A program made the position numbers and the translations under genes. From Owenia fusiformis (taxonomy: Eukaryota > Annelida > Polychaeta > Sabellida > Oweniidae), in NCBI GenBank assembly GCA_903813345.2, contig CAIIXF020000011.1:27024166-27088165 (forward strand): a DNA stretch of 64,000 bases. The letters are read 5' to 3'. Shown in pieces: positions 13,750-26,161 of the stretch. Position 1 is the stretch's first letter. Every line of letters begins with the position of its first letter. The notes below the pieces were generated by a model. The model worked only from the letters and a program-made list of their open reading frames with translations. It did not search any database and had not been told where the DNA came from.

Positions 13750-14180
13750 AACATTAACAATATATAATGATACAGGATTCTTTACGGTAATTCAGAGATG
13801 ACTCAAGGTCAATATGTAGGCTACATAAAGAATATGTATTGAGTTTGAAAATAAAACTCTAAATTAATTAAAGAAATAAGAAAATACATAAAATAGACAC
13901 TGAATCAAAAAAAATGTGTCTCACAAGTTCATTTTGGTTCTTGGTTTAGATATACTTTGTGATTTATTGACTTTGTCTATGTTAACAATAATTTACCACT
14001 CAGTCATTTCAGAAACAAAATCCTGTGGTTCAAGTTCAAATATCAAGTCTTCATTCTGTCATCAGTTGAATCGTAAATAAATAATTCACTTCATCCAATG
14101 ATATTACACTAATCCCAAATCACCATTTACATCTAAAGTTGTTTTCTTTGAAGAATATTGAATTTGCCGAAAGCTTTGTC
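13750..14180. repeat. Dispersed repeat, copy 1 (copy 2 at 57170-57895)
   Basis: This block resembles 57170-57895 in the same orientation. Shared landmarks are AGGATTCTTTA followed by a GTCAATA motif, TTCAAGTTCA / TCAAGTTCAG, a CATCAGTTG(A/G)ATC run, CACTTCATCCA, and CACCATTTACATCT before ATATTGAATTTG. Copy 2 is interrupted by a 0.39-kb insertion that copy 1 lacks. Identity is moderate. I see no coding frame in either. Confidence 0.65.
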
Positions 14181-14886
14181 GTTGCAGTAGAGGGCGCTGC
14201 AAGGCCTAAAGCTAAAGCTTGTGGCACGTTTGAATTAATGATAACGCGTGCTATCCTGTTTATAACAAAGGGGAAAATTGCGGAGTATATGTGTACATCT
14301 GTACCATTTAAAAATCAATGGTACAGTTGGAAAGCTTGTGTTATTAAATAAACGTCTGATGTATCTGTTTCTTATGAGGCAAAACGCATTAACATTGATT
14401 TTGTTGTTTTTACATAATTTAGGGAAATGAAATAAAATTAATGTTTAATGAAAGATTTGGTCTAAAGTAGGTGTTGATGTTGGACCGTTCTCCCGCTCCA
14501 CAAAACGACCAGCACCTCTAGATCTACATATACACATGTATCGGGTTGAAGAGTTTAGCAAAATAGATTGAAATAGCATGCATGTGCCGCATTTTGCATC
14601 TACATGACAATAAAAGCATATTAAAGGAAATACGTGTACACACAACAACCAATACGTACCTGTCGTTAAAAACTTGATGGAATGGATATGACCACGCTGA
14701 AAAACACAATATCAACATTAATATGCTAAATGATAGATATATTATAAAATCATGATATGTACATGTAACTTACACAATCAATTGACTTGGACACAAACCT
14801 TCTTTTTAGAAATATGAAAAACTTGAAAAAAACTTCTAGTAAGCAGTGCAAGCTGCAATTTTAAACAGATCATTTAATATGCAAAA

Positions 14887-14987
14887 TGTCGCCACCTATC
14901 ATTTGTTGAAAAAGCAAAACTTCGACCACCGACCGACGGACACCAAACGCCGAATACCGTCTTCACTTGTAGTGGTGACACACATTA
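14887..14987. mobile_element. Short element with TGTCGCCACC / GGTGGTGACA-type ends
   Basis: The segment begins TGTCGCCACCTATCATTTG and ends AGTGGTGACA. Its interior holds ACCGACCGACGGACACCAAACGCC. It resembles a deleted relative of the longer element at 25714-26161, which has the same kind of ends and a similar GCCAACCG-rich inner part next to the right end. Confidence 0.55.
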
Positions 14988-16928
14988 TTCATTTTTGAGA
15001 GAAATTGACTTTTCCATGATCAATTTCAATAACTACCGAAAAGCAGGTTTGTGTCATATCTTATTGAATGTGTAAGGTCATATACATGTCATTATGGATT
15101 AAATAGGCACTAAACATAATTCGGAAATCGGGAAATTTAATGTCTCGGGAAGTTAACTACTTATTCAGTAGTTTAAGTTTTTAGGATGAAAATTACAGCT
15201 ATTAGACCTTTAAAGGATATTACATTTGGCCCTTATCTCCGATTTCCTAACTATAAGATGTAAGCTAATATATTAGTTAGTTAATTCAATTCCCAATACT
15301 TTGGTAGATATCATTACTACATTTTTGTCAATGATTTTGTTACATTGATATACTTCATGTAAAATTGAGCGCTGAGTGGTTTTCCTGAAATGGCGAAGAC
15401 AAGATTAATCGAAAAATCTTCAAAATGGTCTACAGAAAACAAGATGGCCGCCCAAAGGTTAATACGATATACGGAAGGTTGTTTGACTGGATGGAGAATG
15501 ATTGGCTCGTATTATATTTGACATTATTCAATTGAAATAATTCTGTTTTGTAAGTGTTCCCTATCAGACATACAGGCATGATACACCTATGAAAGTTAAT
15601 TTGACCAACAAAATAGTAGAATGGTGTATTAATTCTAGATGGAACTAAGGATGAAGGAGTTTGAATCATGTAGACCGGTGATACCCCGAGAAGCTGAACC
15701 GCTACATGTACATCGCAAAGCACATGACCATGTTTCTATTGAAGTATCACAATTATGTTATACACAGGATTAAGGGAATTCCATTGTATTTACAATGGTG
15801 TATCATATACTGCATAATGTATGAAATCTATTCTAAAATTATTTTCAATTTGTGTTTTGCGTAAGTCACCCCAACCTCCCTCCCTAATATTCTCTACATT
15901 AGAGTTCTAATAAAAATAAAATAATGAGGAGGGGTGACTTACTCCCCATGCCTAAAAGGAACACGGTTGCAGCATGAATACTTAATAATGCAAGGACATT
16001 TAATACACTTAGTCCGAACATCCGCCCGCAATTCAGAATTCTCAAACAAGGGTTACAATTCCATATAAGTTTGGTAACGTCATATTAATTAAAATGTTGC
16101 GTCATTAACATGGAATTTACTATTTGTTTTGTTCTTATGCTCTGATCAATTGTGCGTAGGATTTGTAATCGAAGTACCAAACAGAAGCTCCCGATTGTTC
16201 TACATGAATAGGGTGCATTTGCAGATGGACCTCTGTCATTAGTAAACGTTAAAAGTAATCTCATAATCGTAACTTAACATTAGTTCTGTTGAATGGTGCA
16301 AACAGCGTATTCTAATCTATAATTAATAAGGCATAATCTCTTTACATTGACTTCATAATGAGCCAGTGCTATTCACATAATTGGGACTAATGTCTACTAA
16401 TGTAATTGCAAACTCCACACAGATCATAGTCGGTTGTCATTAGAAAATCGTTTCAGCCAATACGTGATCCCTCTGCAGTTATTTGTTATCACAGCAATAG
16501 TGTATCTATTTTGGACCTCTTACTTTCCACTTTGCCAAGTCTGATGAAAGAAATTGTTTTAACAAATTAGCGGGCAATTACACTGCCCTATCTACATGAC
16601 ATGAATGCCCTTTCCGTACATGGCTACAATATACGAGTGTTGTTCCAGAAGTCCTAAACTAGTGAAGTCAAGTATAGAGCGTCATAAAAATTAGATTACG
16701 AGTTATTTGGATGATATTGGCTCAACATTATGCTGCTGAAATATCATATCAGACTTGAATGATCAAATTCATATTAATGCTTTAAACAGAGTGATTAGCT
16801 CAGGACGTCTACAATAATCACGCATTATATTTTCTGTCCCTAGTGTAGAATAGGGGATTGTTTATACAAAAACGTTTAGAACCAAATAGAGAGGGCCACA
16901 ATATTTTTTTTACAAAAAATCTCGATTA
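14988..16928. other. No gene identified
   Basis: AT-rich. Includes a 97-codon minus-strand frame (15723-15430) with no recognisable motif, which I do not call. Confidence 0.45.
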
Positions 16929-17971
16929 CAAGGTGTCCAATAAATAAGGTGAAAGATATTGTAACTTTCTTAATATTGCACCAATCTTGATGGAATTTTC
17001 AGAGATTGTAGCCTTAACCTTTTTACCTTTATTCCGTGAATTTAAAGCGTCTTCTACTTGATTGGACAGAGTTGTGGTTGCTATAGCAACTGAAACAACA
17101 AAAAGGCGGGGCAAGTTTGTTTACATCACAACTTTCCAAAACATATTTATTCTTTCTGATAGCTTTATTCATACTCCAAGGACTATTACTACCACAAATA
17201 CAATATAAAAAACAGTCCTAAAGTCCCATTGTAATGAAAATAAGCTATTCAACATAATTTCCATCTCTAGCTATACACTTCTTATGCCTATTCACCCACT
17301 CTCTAAACACACTTTCAATCCCATTCTTGCCCATTTCCTTAAGTCTTGCTTAGACATGTGACCTGAGTTCACCCACAGCTTTGCTCACTAGTGAAACTAT
17401 TAGGGCACTGGGACTACTCCTATTTGCACACCCACCATATTCCCCAGACCTTGCACCCATTGACTTTTACTTATATGCAGAACTCAAGCGTGATTTGAGA
17501 AGAAATAAATTTGGAAGCACTGATGAACTCAGATCACATGTCTTAGCAAGACTTCAGGAAATGGGCAAGAATTGGTTTGAAAGTGTGTTTAGAGAGTGGG
17601 TGAATTATAGGCAAAAGAATTAGTGTATAGCTAGAGATGGACATTCTGTTGAATAGCTTATTTTCATAACAATGGGACTTTAGGACTGTTTTTATATTGT
17701 ATTTGTGGTAGTAATAGACCTGGAAGTATGGATAAAGCTATCAGAAAGAAGAAATATGTTTTGGAAAGTTGTGACGTAAACAAACTTGCCCCGCCTTTTT
17801 GTTGTTTCAGTTGCTATAGCAACCACAACTCTGGCCAATCAGATAGAAGATGCTTTAAATTCACAGAATAAAAGTAAAAAGGTTTGGGCTACAAACTCTG
17901 AAAATTTCATCAAGATTGGTGCAATATTAAGAAAGTTACAATATCTTTCACCTTATTTATTGGACACCCTG
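16929..17971. mobile_element. Snapback of a mariner 3' end (inverted duplication)
   Basis: TA dinucleotides flank the element at 16927-16928 and 17972-17973. The ends read CAAGGTGTCCAATAAATAAG and the complement of CAGGGTGTCCAATAAATAAG. The arms (about 16929-17371 and 17530-17971) pair nearly throughout and include the transposase C-terminal coding region itself, not just a TIR. One arm plus the middle encodes a mariner C-terminal block; the other arm is its mirror. The structure looks like two inverted copies of a mariner 3' half joined near 17372-17530. Confidence 0.85.
17381..17623 (+). pseudogene. Mariner transposase C-terminal fragment
   Basis: About 80 codons with the mariner signature HPPYSPDLAPIDFYLYAELK and then LRRNKFGSTDELRSHVLARL, the region around the last catalytic aspartate in the mariner DDE/D family. 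The N-terminal DNA-binding part and the first two acidic residues are absent. It lies in the snapback element, and its 3' portion is mirrored by the opposite arm. Not expected to be functional. Confidence 0.8.
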
Positions 17972-17973
17972 TA

Positions 17974-20780
17974 CATCGGTGTTTGATTAATTAATGTCGT
18001 TATGGGTACTCATCATTTACGACACTGAACCATAGCTTTTTGAACTCACTCCTAATACTTGGACAACGATGCTCTAGCTCAAGGATGTTTGCCATATTGA
18101 GATGTTTGAATTTTTTAGGACTTGATTTAGTTTTCATGATAATAATCAAGGTCAGTGTTATTGAATACCGTTGACCCGAAAACCAATGATTACTTGTGAC
18201 AGAATGGCTCACATTCTGAGATCGTTTGAGTTAATGTTGACATGTAAGAATGCATAACAAAACATAATTGTATATAATTATGTCGCTTTTAATGTTGGTG
18301 ACATTCGTCCAGACACACCTCTTGATATTTGTTATTGGTATCAATACACACTCGATGTTAAAAATTTGATCATACATTTAATCAAAATCGTGTAGACTCA
18401 TTATGAATTTTGTGAAACTGTTTAAGACACCCATCGAATTCCATGTGGATTACAGTATAACTAAAATCACTCTAAAGCTGAAAGGTCAAATATAACCAAT
18501 AATTGAGAGCTTGCATTTACACTGAATGCTAACCTTTATACAAGATAAGATATACTTATGCCATTTCGGAATCAATTATATAATTGTTTCTTACACCTTT
18601 GTTAAAATGCTTTTAATTCCATTCATTAATAAAAAGGTTATGGAAAAGTCAGAACAAATGTCAAAAGAGAAGGAAAAATTAAAAGTGATACAAACCAGCA
18701 AGAAAAATACAACTTTAAGAGCTCAAAATGTCATCGGCAATCCAAAACCCAACATACAAAACTTGCGAAGAAAGGAAAATATCAATCATATCCACTCAGT
18801 GGGGCATTGCCCCCCCCCCCCTTAGTTTGGCCCAGAAAAAATAATTGGGTCCAAACGATTTTGGGCCAAAAAAGGCCTTAAGGTTGGTCATAACTAGGCT
18901 CAAAATTTCAAAATTTGGGCCCACTTTTCGGTTTTAGGGGCCCAAAAATGTTTTCCTCGCAAGGGCGGAAGTTTTTTTCTCTGCCCAACCCCCCCCCCCC
19001 CCCCTTGTTGGTTCCTGGATCCGCCACTGCCACTCATGGATATCAAAATCTTAACCCATTTGCTGCGCCCACTCATGATGATATCAAACTCTACTCATGG
19101 ATATAAATTGTCGAACAACCACTTGTCTCATCATCCAAGGAATATTGTCACTATTAAAAATAGCATGACCATGGATATCGTTAAAATGCATTATGCAGCT
19201 TTATGTAACGTAGCAATTAAATATAATCCTATTACAATCATGTATTCTATGTAGACAGTAACATTCAACGTGGTGTATTGCAATGTGGCCACACTAACTG
19301 AGCTTTTCTGTTGTAGAATGTGGAACGCGCTATGAGATTAAAGAAGTTGATTTGACAAATTATAGAGTTATGCGTTGGTAATGAAGGTAAGTGTTGTGTC
19401 TAGTAATGAGGCAGATTCCCAGTGTTAAGATCATATGCTGAAATCCGGATTATCAAAATAGTATTGTGAGACATTAGTCTGAAAAATGCATACTGCTAAT
19501 GTACCAGTACACCATGCGTCAATTTAATGACAATATGATCTAAATCGTTTCCTGTAGTAGTACATTATTAATCATGTTCTGTCTTTTGATGATTTTTGTT
19601 ATTTTCCTTTTTGGCAAATATGCTAAAATGTTTTATTGATCTGCTTTTGTAAAGAGCATGATTCACACAATTAGGATAGTGTTATACAACTCGGTAATAC
19701 GTAACAAAAGTGTGTGAGATAGCTTTCAAGGGACACTGCATATAAGTCATTGATAGGGCTTTAAATTGTTCCATAGTTTCACTTTAAATGGTTTCGCTCG
19801 TGTGCAAGAATGTGATACATTGAACAATTCTAATATTCTTGAGGCTGACTTTGATTCATGACTTAACACTAGTTCAATGTTTTTTGAAGTTCAAAAATAG
19901 CCAAGATTTGTAACAATTCTAAAAATACTAATACATTTTATTAATTGGTGTACTCTTCACAAAAATAACATTTCTATGATTTTGCAACCAAGATATTTCC
20001 ATTTGGACGTGTTAAAACCCACCTGTAATGAGACGATATTCTCGAGTCTTGAAAATAACAATTCCATCATATCCATTTTCTGATTGTTTTCACTGAATTA
20101 CAACTAAACAGGGCTAAAATTGGTGACAATTCTTCAAAAAAAATTGTAAAGAGCATTCCATTTTAAACCAATGGGAAATAATTGGCTCACGACAAATTGG
20201 ATTACAGATTACGTTAGGACGTTTTTACAGAGGACCTTAATCCCATATACTATTATTTGTAAAATCGGTCGACATTATGGGTTTTCATCAAATGGGACAT
20301 TAACCAGTTTTGGAATATATACCTTTCTTTATCCATCATTGATAGAAAACCATTCTCACATGTACGCTTTGGACCTAGCTATAGATACATCCTTCCTTCT
20401 AATATATAGACCCTATTACAATACCAAATTGTTTACAAAATTGTATCGATTTAGTATATTTCTGATATAGCCATAACTCTAGATAATGTACTGCATATAT
20501 ACAAATACATTAATGTCATTAGTTGATTTATTTTATACAGGAGAAAAATCGGTGACAAACACGAACAATGCAAATGTGTATACAGTGGGCCATAATATGT
20601 TTTGGTTTGTTACATTTGATTCATTTAATTATGTTGTACCCAATGTTCACACCGGAATAGCCTGACAACGGTAAAATCAGATACCGTTGTCACAAATGGT
20701 GGACATTTAACCGTCGCTTCAACTCTTTAATCGCTGCACGGTTATGTCAATAGTATACATAGAGATTATCCTATATGAGG
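17974..20780. other. Mostly unannotated; C-homopolymer repeat remnant at 18790-19035
   Basis: Within this stretch, 18790-19035 carries two runs of 13-16 C, a GGGCCAAAAAAGGCC block and GGTTCCTGGATCCGCCACTG, the look of a decayed interspersed repeat. A candidate orphan exon lies at 19317-19386. Nothing else could be supported. Confidence 0.5.
19317..19386 (+). other. Candidate orphan exon with consensus splice sites
   Basis: The sequence before 19317 reads CTAAC...CTTTTCTGTTGTAG, a consensus branch point, pyrimidine tract and acceptor. The sequence after 19386 is AAG|GTAAGTG, a consensus donor. The 70-nt segment has stops in all three frames; the longest reading is CGTRYEIKEVDL...RW then stop. 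It could be the last coding exon of an unseen gene with a 3'-UTR intron, a non-coding RNA exon, or chance. Confidence 0.25.
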
Positions 20781-21254
20781 TTCAGGATATTGGGATTATC
20801 CCGAGGCGAATATAATATATTTGCCCGAGAGCCGCAGGTCCCGAGGGGAAATATATTATATTGGCCAAGGGATAATCCCAATATCCTGAACCGACTATAG
20901 GATAATATGTTTATCCCATACCAATTTTGGTCATCTGGTTCACATTGTTCAATCGTGGAAATATTTTAGAATATTCATGTTCAGTTTTGTTTTCTTGGCC
21001 GTGGGCGGATTTTCCTGTTCTCTCAAATATTCCCACAATTATTTTCTCGAATTTTTCATTGATTAAGTGGATGCTCCTTCCCTTTTTTAAACCATCAAAC
21101 AGATCCCGATTGTCTGTGTTTTCTCCATTGTCGTTTACAGTCATTACGCGAACGTTACAAATTATGAACAAATATGCGAGTAGCGATTATGACGTAGCGG
21201 GCAGATATACTATATCTGCCCGCTCGGAGCGGGACGTAAAGCTATATCTGCCCG
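20781..21254. repeat. Foldback-type palindromes, two hairpins
   Basis: At 20781-20892, GGTTCAGGATATTGGGATTA pairs with its complement around a loop containing CGAGAGCCGCAGGTCCCGAG. At 21198-21254, AGCGGGCAGATATA is repeated in both orientations three times. The loop of the first hairpin resembles the small hairpin at 310-335 (TCGCAGGCTGCGGG) in the 212-1433 element, suggesting related elements. The outer limits of the whole element are not clear. Confidence 0.6.
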
Positions 21255-21319
21255 CTGATGAAAATATAGGTTTTTACAAACCGGCTTTATGTACCTGTAA
21301 CACGTCCAAGTATGGGATA

Positions 21320-22060
21320 TGACCCCCTTTTCTTAAATATCCACTTGTCAATTTCGCAGCTACTTTTTCAAGTATACTTATTTCAAAACTTTAATGAACA
21401 TGTTGATTGCTATACACATTTTATAAAAATCATATTGAGTTGACATGTATTAACATCTATGGTTTTCTGTTCTGAGAGACTCTTTGATATACATATATCG
21501 ATATATTCAATGAATATTATTCATATTAGAACAAGAAAGGGGAGGGGGTTCATTTACCAGTCAAACCAGGCTGCTCTGGCCTCTTTCTGGAGAATATTCA
21601 ATCAGTAATATATCCAACAATAGCCATCAAAATATCCTTAATACCCATCAATTTGGGTAAAAATGCTGTTGTTTGCACCTATAAACGTTACATCAGATAA
21701 AAAAGTGATTGAACAATTCTCAGTAAATTTTGAGTGCATTTTAGAGAAGAAATAACGATTTTGAGTTCAATTATCAAATGTTCCAATTTTTTGGACCACC
21801 CTGTATATATTTATATGTTTTACCCGGTAGTCTACTAGATTATATATAACAAGAACGCAATATGAAATTACACTGTTCCTGTTTAGATCGTTTACTTGGC
21901 TACTATTAGATATCTCCGAAACATTTCGGGAAATAATTCCAATATGTTTGACATTTAGATAGTTTATAAATGTTATGTGTATATGGATTTCATTCTTTTT
22001 TGGCTTTAGTAAGTTGTTGCAATTTCTCATTTTTTCAAACTCAACGAGGAGCTCGAGAGG
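21320..22060. other. No gene; one orphan TIR-like end near 21790
   Basis: GGACCACCCTGTATAT near 21791 matches the right-end motif of the mariner-like MITEs, but no left partner was recognised. The rest is AT-rich and unassigned. Confidence 0.45.
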
Positions 22061-22720
22061 TAAGCTAAATGCAATTTATGTCACAAAATCAAGCTAAATG
22101 TAATGTAATATAGCATAATGAATCTAGATTTCGTTTAATGCAGTAAAGTGAAGCTAAGTGTAAATTTATGAAGTAAAATAAAGCTAAATGTAGTTTTATG
22201 TAGCAAAATAAAGCTACGTGTAGTTTGATGAAGCAAAATACAACTAAATGTAGGTAAATGTAGTAAAATGAATCAAAATAAAAAATGAAGGTAGATAAAG
22301 TGTAATGTAGCACCATGACATCGTCGCCACTGGGTCTAGAGTTGAGGTAGGAACAATCAAACATTGTGAACCAAGATGGCACAATGAAGCTTTGTGTAAC
22401 TTAATGTAGTAAACTAAAACTATAGATGTAATCTGAAATTGAATACATTACCGAAGCAGGATGCAATGCAGTATAGAGCGTCGCCTATCACGAAAAGTGC
22501 AATGAAATGCAACGTGGCATCTTTAGTGTAATGTAAAGAAGTAAAGACTGATATAATGATGCACGATAAAGTGCAACAGTTAGGACCATTAATTTTAATG
22601 TAGTGTAGTGAAGCACGACGAAAACACTATATAGTGCAAGCACTATGAAGCTTAATGTAGCTAGCGAAGTGAAGCACGATGCGTTGAAGCGCAATATAGT
22701 GCTATGCAGTGCAATAAAAA
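22060..22720. repeat. Degenerate minisatellite, ~11-bp base period with ~33-bp units
   Basis: From 22060 to about 22280 the motif AAGCTAAATGTAGTTTTATG recurs in variants such as AAGCTACGTGTAGTTTGATG, spaced about 31-35 bp. The phrase AATGTAGTAAA appears between them. From 22380 to 22720 more diverged forms continue (AATGAAGC, TTAATGTAG, GAAGCACGA). Read on the minus strand the first part gives an 11-residue periodic peptide (LFCYIKLHLA-like). That is a by-product of a 33-bp unit and not evidence for a gene. Confidence 0.7.
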
Positions 22721-22739
22721 GAACCGAAACCTCAATAAT

Positions 22740-25710
22740 ACTGATAAAATGGTAGCACTGTCACCGATCACGTGTATCTAAACATCGAAAGTTATCACTG
22801 CGGTTCCGGTCCGGCCTTGAACAACTTATGCTTAACGCTAGGATATTGAATTAATCAGTTAGAGAATCCAAAATTGCAACAATGGATTCCATTGACCCAA
22901 AATAATTGTTGTATTGCATTTTGCGTCGTTTGGGAATGCGACTTTTAATATCCAAAGTGAAGACTACTAAAGTTCAATGTTCCACGTTTAATGGCCGGGA
23001 GATAGTTATTCAACGATATAACAATGTGCACATTTGTAAAATATCAGCTCAAATCTTTAGTGTCGAAATGTTTCAACACTATATTGTTTATTTAAAATGC
23101 AAACTTTGATAGATAAAATTGAATTAATAAAGACAGAGAAAAAGGAGGCAATGCTATAGGCACCTCACATTTGTATGTTTGCTTTTACTTTTTGGAGATA
23201 TCCGCCACAGTTAAAGTAATATACGAGGTCATTATTTAGGAAGATTTATTCAAAACCGACTACTGGTTACCATTACCTAATTGTTATTTCAATTTCTGCG
23301 CTTTGCGTTATCTTAACCCGGTGTCGACTTTTGGTCAGTGGTTATGAAAAGCCGATACAGTTTCCTGCCCTCAAACGAACCGATGTATATCAACGACTTC
23401 GGTACTTTTTTCACTTCAACTGACATATCCTATGTGTGCGTGCTACCGACACAGCAGAAACTAACAATCGATAGAAAATAAGCATTATATCTTATATATA
23501 ATGACAATTGTAAATTCTAAAATCAATTGATTTTAATTTGATATGATTGTTCAATTGAACCATGCATATATTGTGAACAATGAACGCTTGGGCATTTATT
23601 GCACAGATAAATCAAAATCAAACCATAAAGCTATCGGTGTTAAAAGATGAGAAAGAAAGAAAGACACTGAAGAAAAGTATTCTAACAAAACTTACCTATT
23701 TGAGCGAAATAAAAGGTTGCTAGAAATGATATAATTATTGTGTTCATAATGTCCCTCTTAAAATCGTAAATCCACAAACTTGTTTTTCCTTTCCTCTTTA
23801 ATTTATCCCTTTCTTCCACAGTGGCTCCCACTCTGTACCTGCTAACGACAATTATAGTACTGTTCCTGGATTGCTCGAAATGGCCTCAGAATTGATTAGC
23901 AAATTGCTGCCACTAACTCAAGCATATCGTCTCTAATATAAACAATAGGCTGGTGCTTTCCATTACTGAAATTTCACGAACTAATTAATTTATTTACCTA
24001 TGAAATATAGTGTTCTGACAATTCAGGACATTGATATAATGACGTTCAGTAGCAACGTGTATTATGTCTATTCTGCGAGAATCATAGGGGGCACCGAGTT
24101 CCTATTTACAAGTAGTTCCTCATCTCGTGTTTGTCACCAAAGCGGAAGTCATCTAAGCAATTTACTACACTCTTTATGTGACGTAGGGCGTTAGGAAAAT
24201 ATGTCTCATTTAATTGATCGCCGGTATTAATTTATTATCGCATATTAGTTTTACGTACTTTTATCAACATATGATCTTTTTGTTCTCAGTGGGAACGTCT
24301 TTGGTGGGAAAGTGGGTGGAGTAATATGCGTGTTAAGCAAATTGGGATATATGATTTCACGTTTCGTCATCTCGCACATCAATAACTAACCGACTTATTT
24401 AAATCACTTGTTTTAATATTCATACAATTTCCCAAAGGCAATCACCGCTAATCTGAATATATATAGTCTCAAAGCAATTCATTTATCGCAGATATGATTA
24501 TGACAAGACTATTTTGAGGTATGAATTATTTAGCTTTGTATCTGCTATTCGAGGGAATAGGACGTGTAGGTTCTCAGAAAACGTAATGCTTCATTAGAGT
24601 TGCTACCGGAGTATTAGTCAAATGATGCATTTTTCATAGAATATACCCCGTATATGGAAATGCAATTAGTTTGAGTTTACTAGATATGCACGGGGACCGT
24701 TAAATTCACCGAAATACTACTTCCCTAATAGGCTATATGCTTTCAAGATCGCACGAGCTTTAAAAGTATTAGAAGCATCGTTGATTTAATTGAATTTTAC
24801 ACGGTCATTATGAATTATTTATTAAACAGTTTATTCCCAATTACGCCTATTTTTGTCTCTCTAAATGTGTGATATACATGATTTATCAAATGACATTGTT
24901 CATTGATTCTATATAGCAAATTAAACCAACAAAGGGGTGCGGCGTTACCTATACAAGTAAAAAAGATTTGAATTTGGCTCCCACAACACACCGTTATTTG
25001 TTCGTCTTTATAACATGGATATATAATTTATCATCCTTCGACTCCTATTACACTTTTGTTCACAATGACGTCGAAAATGACGTCTTATAAAGTGTGATAA
25101 TATGGACGTGATATGAAAATATGTGAATTCTATTCCATATATTGTTAAGTGTCCAGCCAGCGTTACACCTTTATTTGGTATTCTAATCTTTTCATCCTAA
25201 CAAAGACCGACTATTTTATTTATGAAACAAGACCCAAGCAAGTATTTGAATAATTAGCGACCGTGAGAGATGGGCACCCTCAAACACTTGTTCACTTACA
25301 TTGGTTATTCAATTAATTAATGAATTTATTACTTCAAGTGAATCGCTATGCCTGAGTAGACAGAACGTGAACATGTATTCGGTCAATAAATGCTTGTGGC
25401 TATTCAAATCAAACTTCTTTGATTGACATTACATATGACATTTTTCAGTTTTGCCACGGCGGCCAGTGCGATATTGAATTTCATCATTTGAAATCAATAT
25501 ATGAATACATTTTTTTGCTTATATTTGCTGCATTCGTGTTTATTTATCCGAGCAAAATCTCATTATACAATAAAGAGGGGGGAGGGGTCAAAGAAGACGC
25601 TACGATGTAAATGTGTATTGAGAAGCCATCGTCGCTGGTTGGTCGAATCGACAGACAAATGAGGTCATTCAATGGCGGTTTCAACTTTTCTAACAAGGCA
25701 TTAACATGAC
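22740..25710. other. No gene identified
   Basis: AT-rich sequence with short frames only. I found no splice-bounded coding exon and no repeat shared with the rest of the window. Confidence 0.45.
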
Positions 25711-25713
25711 AAA

Positions 25714-26161
25714 ATGTCACCACCTAGTTGCTCACAATATTATGAGTTCAATCTCAAGTCAGATTTTAATTTCTGAGAACTTGTAGATGATTTCGAAAAA
25801 ATAAATTGGTCAATTCGAAGCAAGTCAGTTGAAAAAGGCCTTCTTTGACCCTGAGAACGTCATTGAAGGTGAACTCTCAAATCTAAAGTCAAATTTGAAC
25901 TTCTGATAACTTGAGGATAATTTTGAAAAAATACCCCTTTGACCTTTTTACCTTGAACTGGTCATTGAAGGTCAAAGCTTATATATAAAGTCAGATTTGA
26001 ACTTCTGAAAACATGTACATGATTTTGAAAAAAAAATGTTAAGTTATTGGAAGTTGTAAGAATTTGTTACAGACGCCATTTGTTACAGACGCCAACCGTC
26101 AACCGCCAACCACCCATCGCCGTCAAAAAAAGAGACAATAACAACACTTTTTGGTGGTGAC
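25714..26161. mobile_element. Element bounded by TGTCACCACC / GGTGGTGACA with internal repeats
   Basis: The ends TGTCACCACCTAG and TTTGGTGGTGACA are inverted. Inside are about three imperfect tandem units of roughly 110-115 bp, each with a version of AAAGTCAAATTTGAACTTCTG, then a TTGAAAAAAT tract and GGTCATTGAAGGTCAAA. The right part is CGCC-rich (GACGCCAACCGTCAACCGCC). There is no coding frame, so it is non-autonomous. The short element at 14887-14987 looks related. Confidence 0.65.

Noticed and set aside
16926-17986. Two matching frames (MPRLFVVSVAIATTT...) at each end of the snapback element
   Set aside because: They are mirror images inside the inverted arms, corresponding to mariner end sequence, not a conserved protein pair.
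20927-21322. 131-codon plus-strand frame
   Set aside because: It lies within the hairpin-bounded repeat, has no recognised motif and competes with a minus-strand frame; probably chance.
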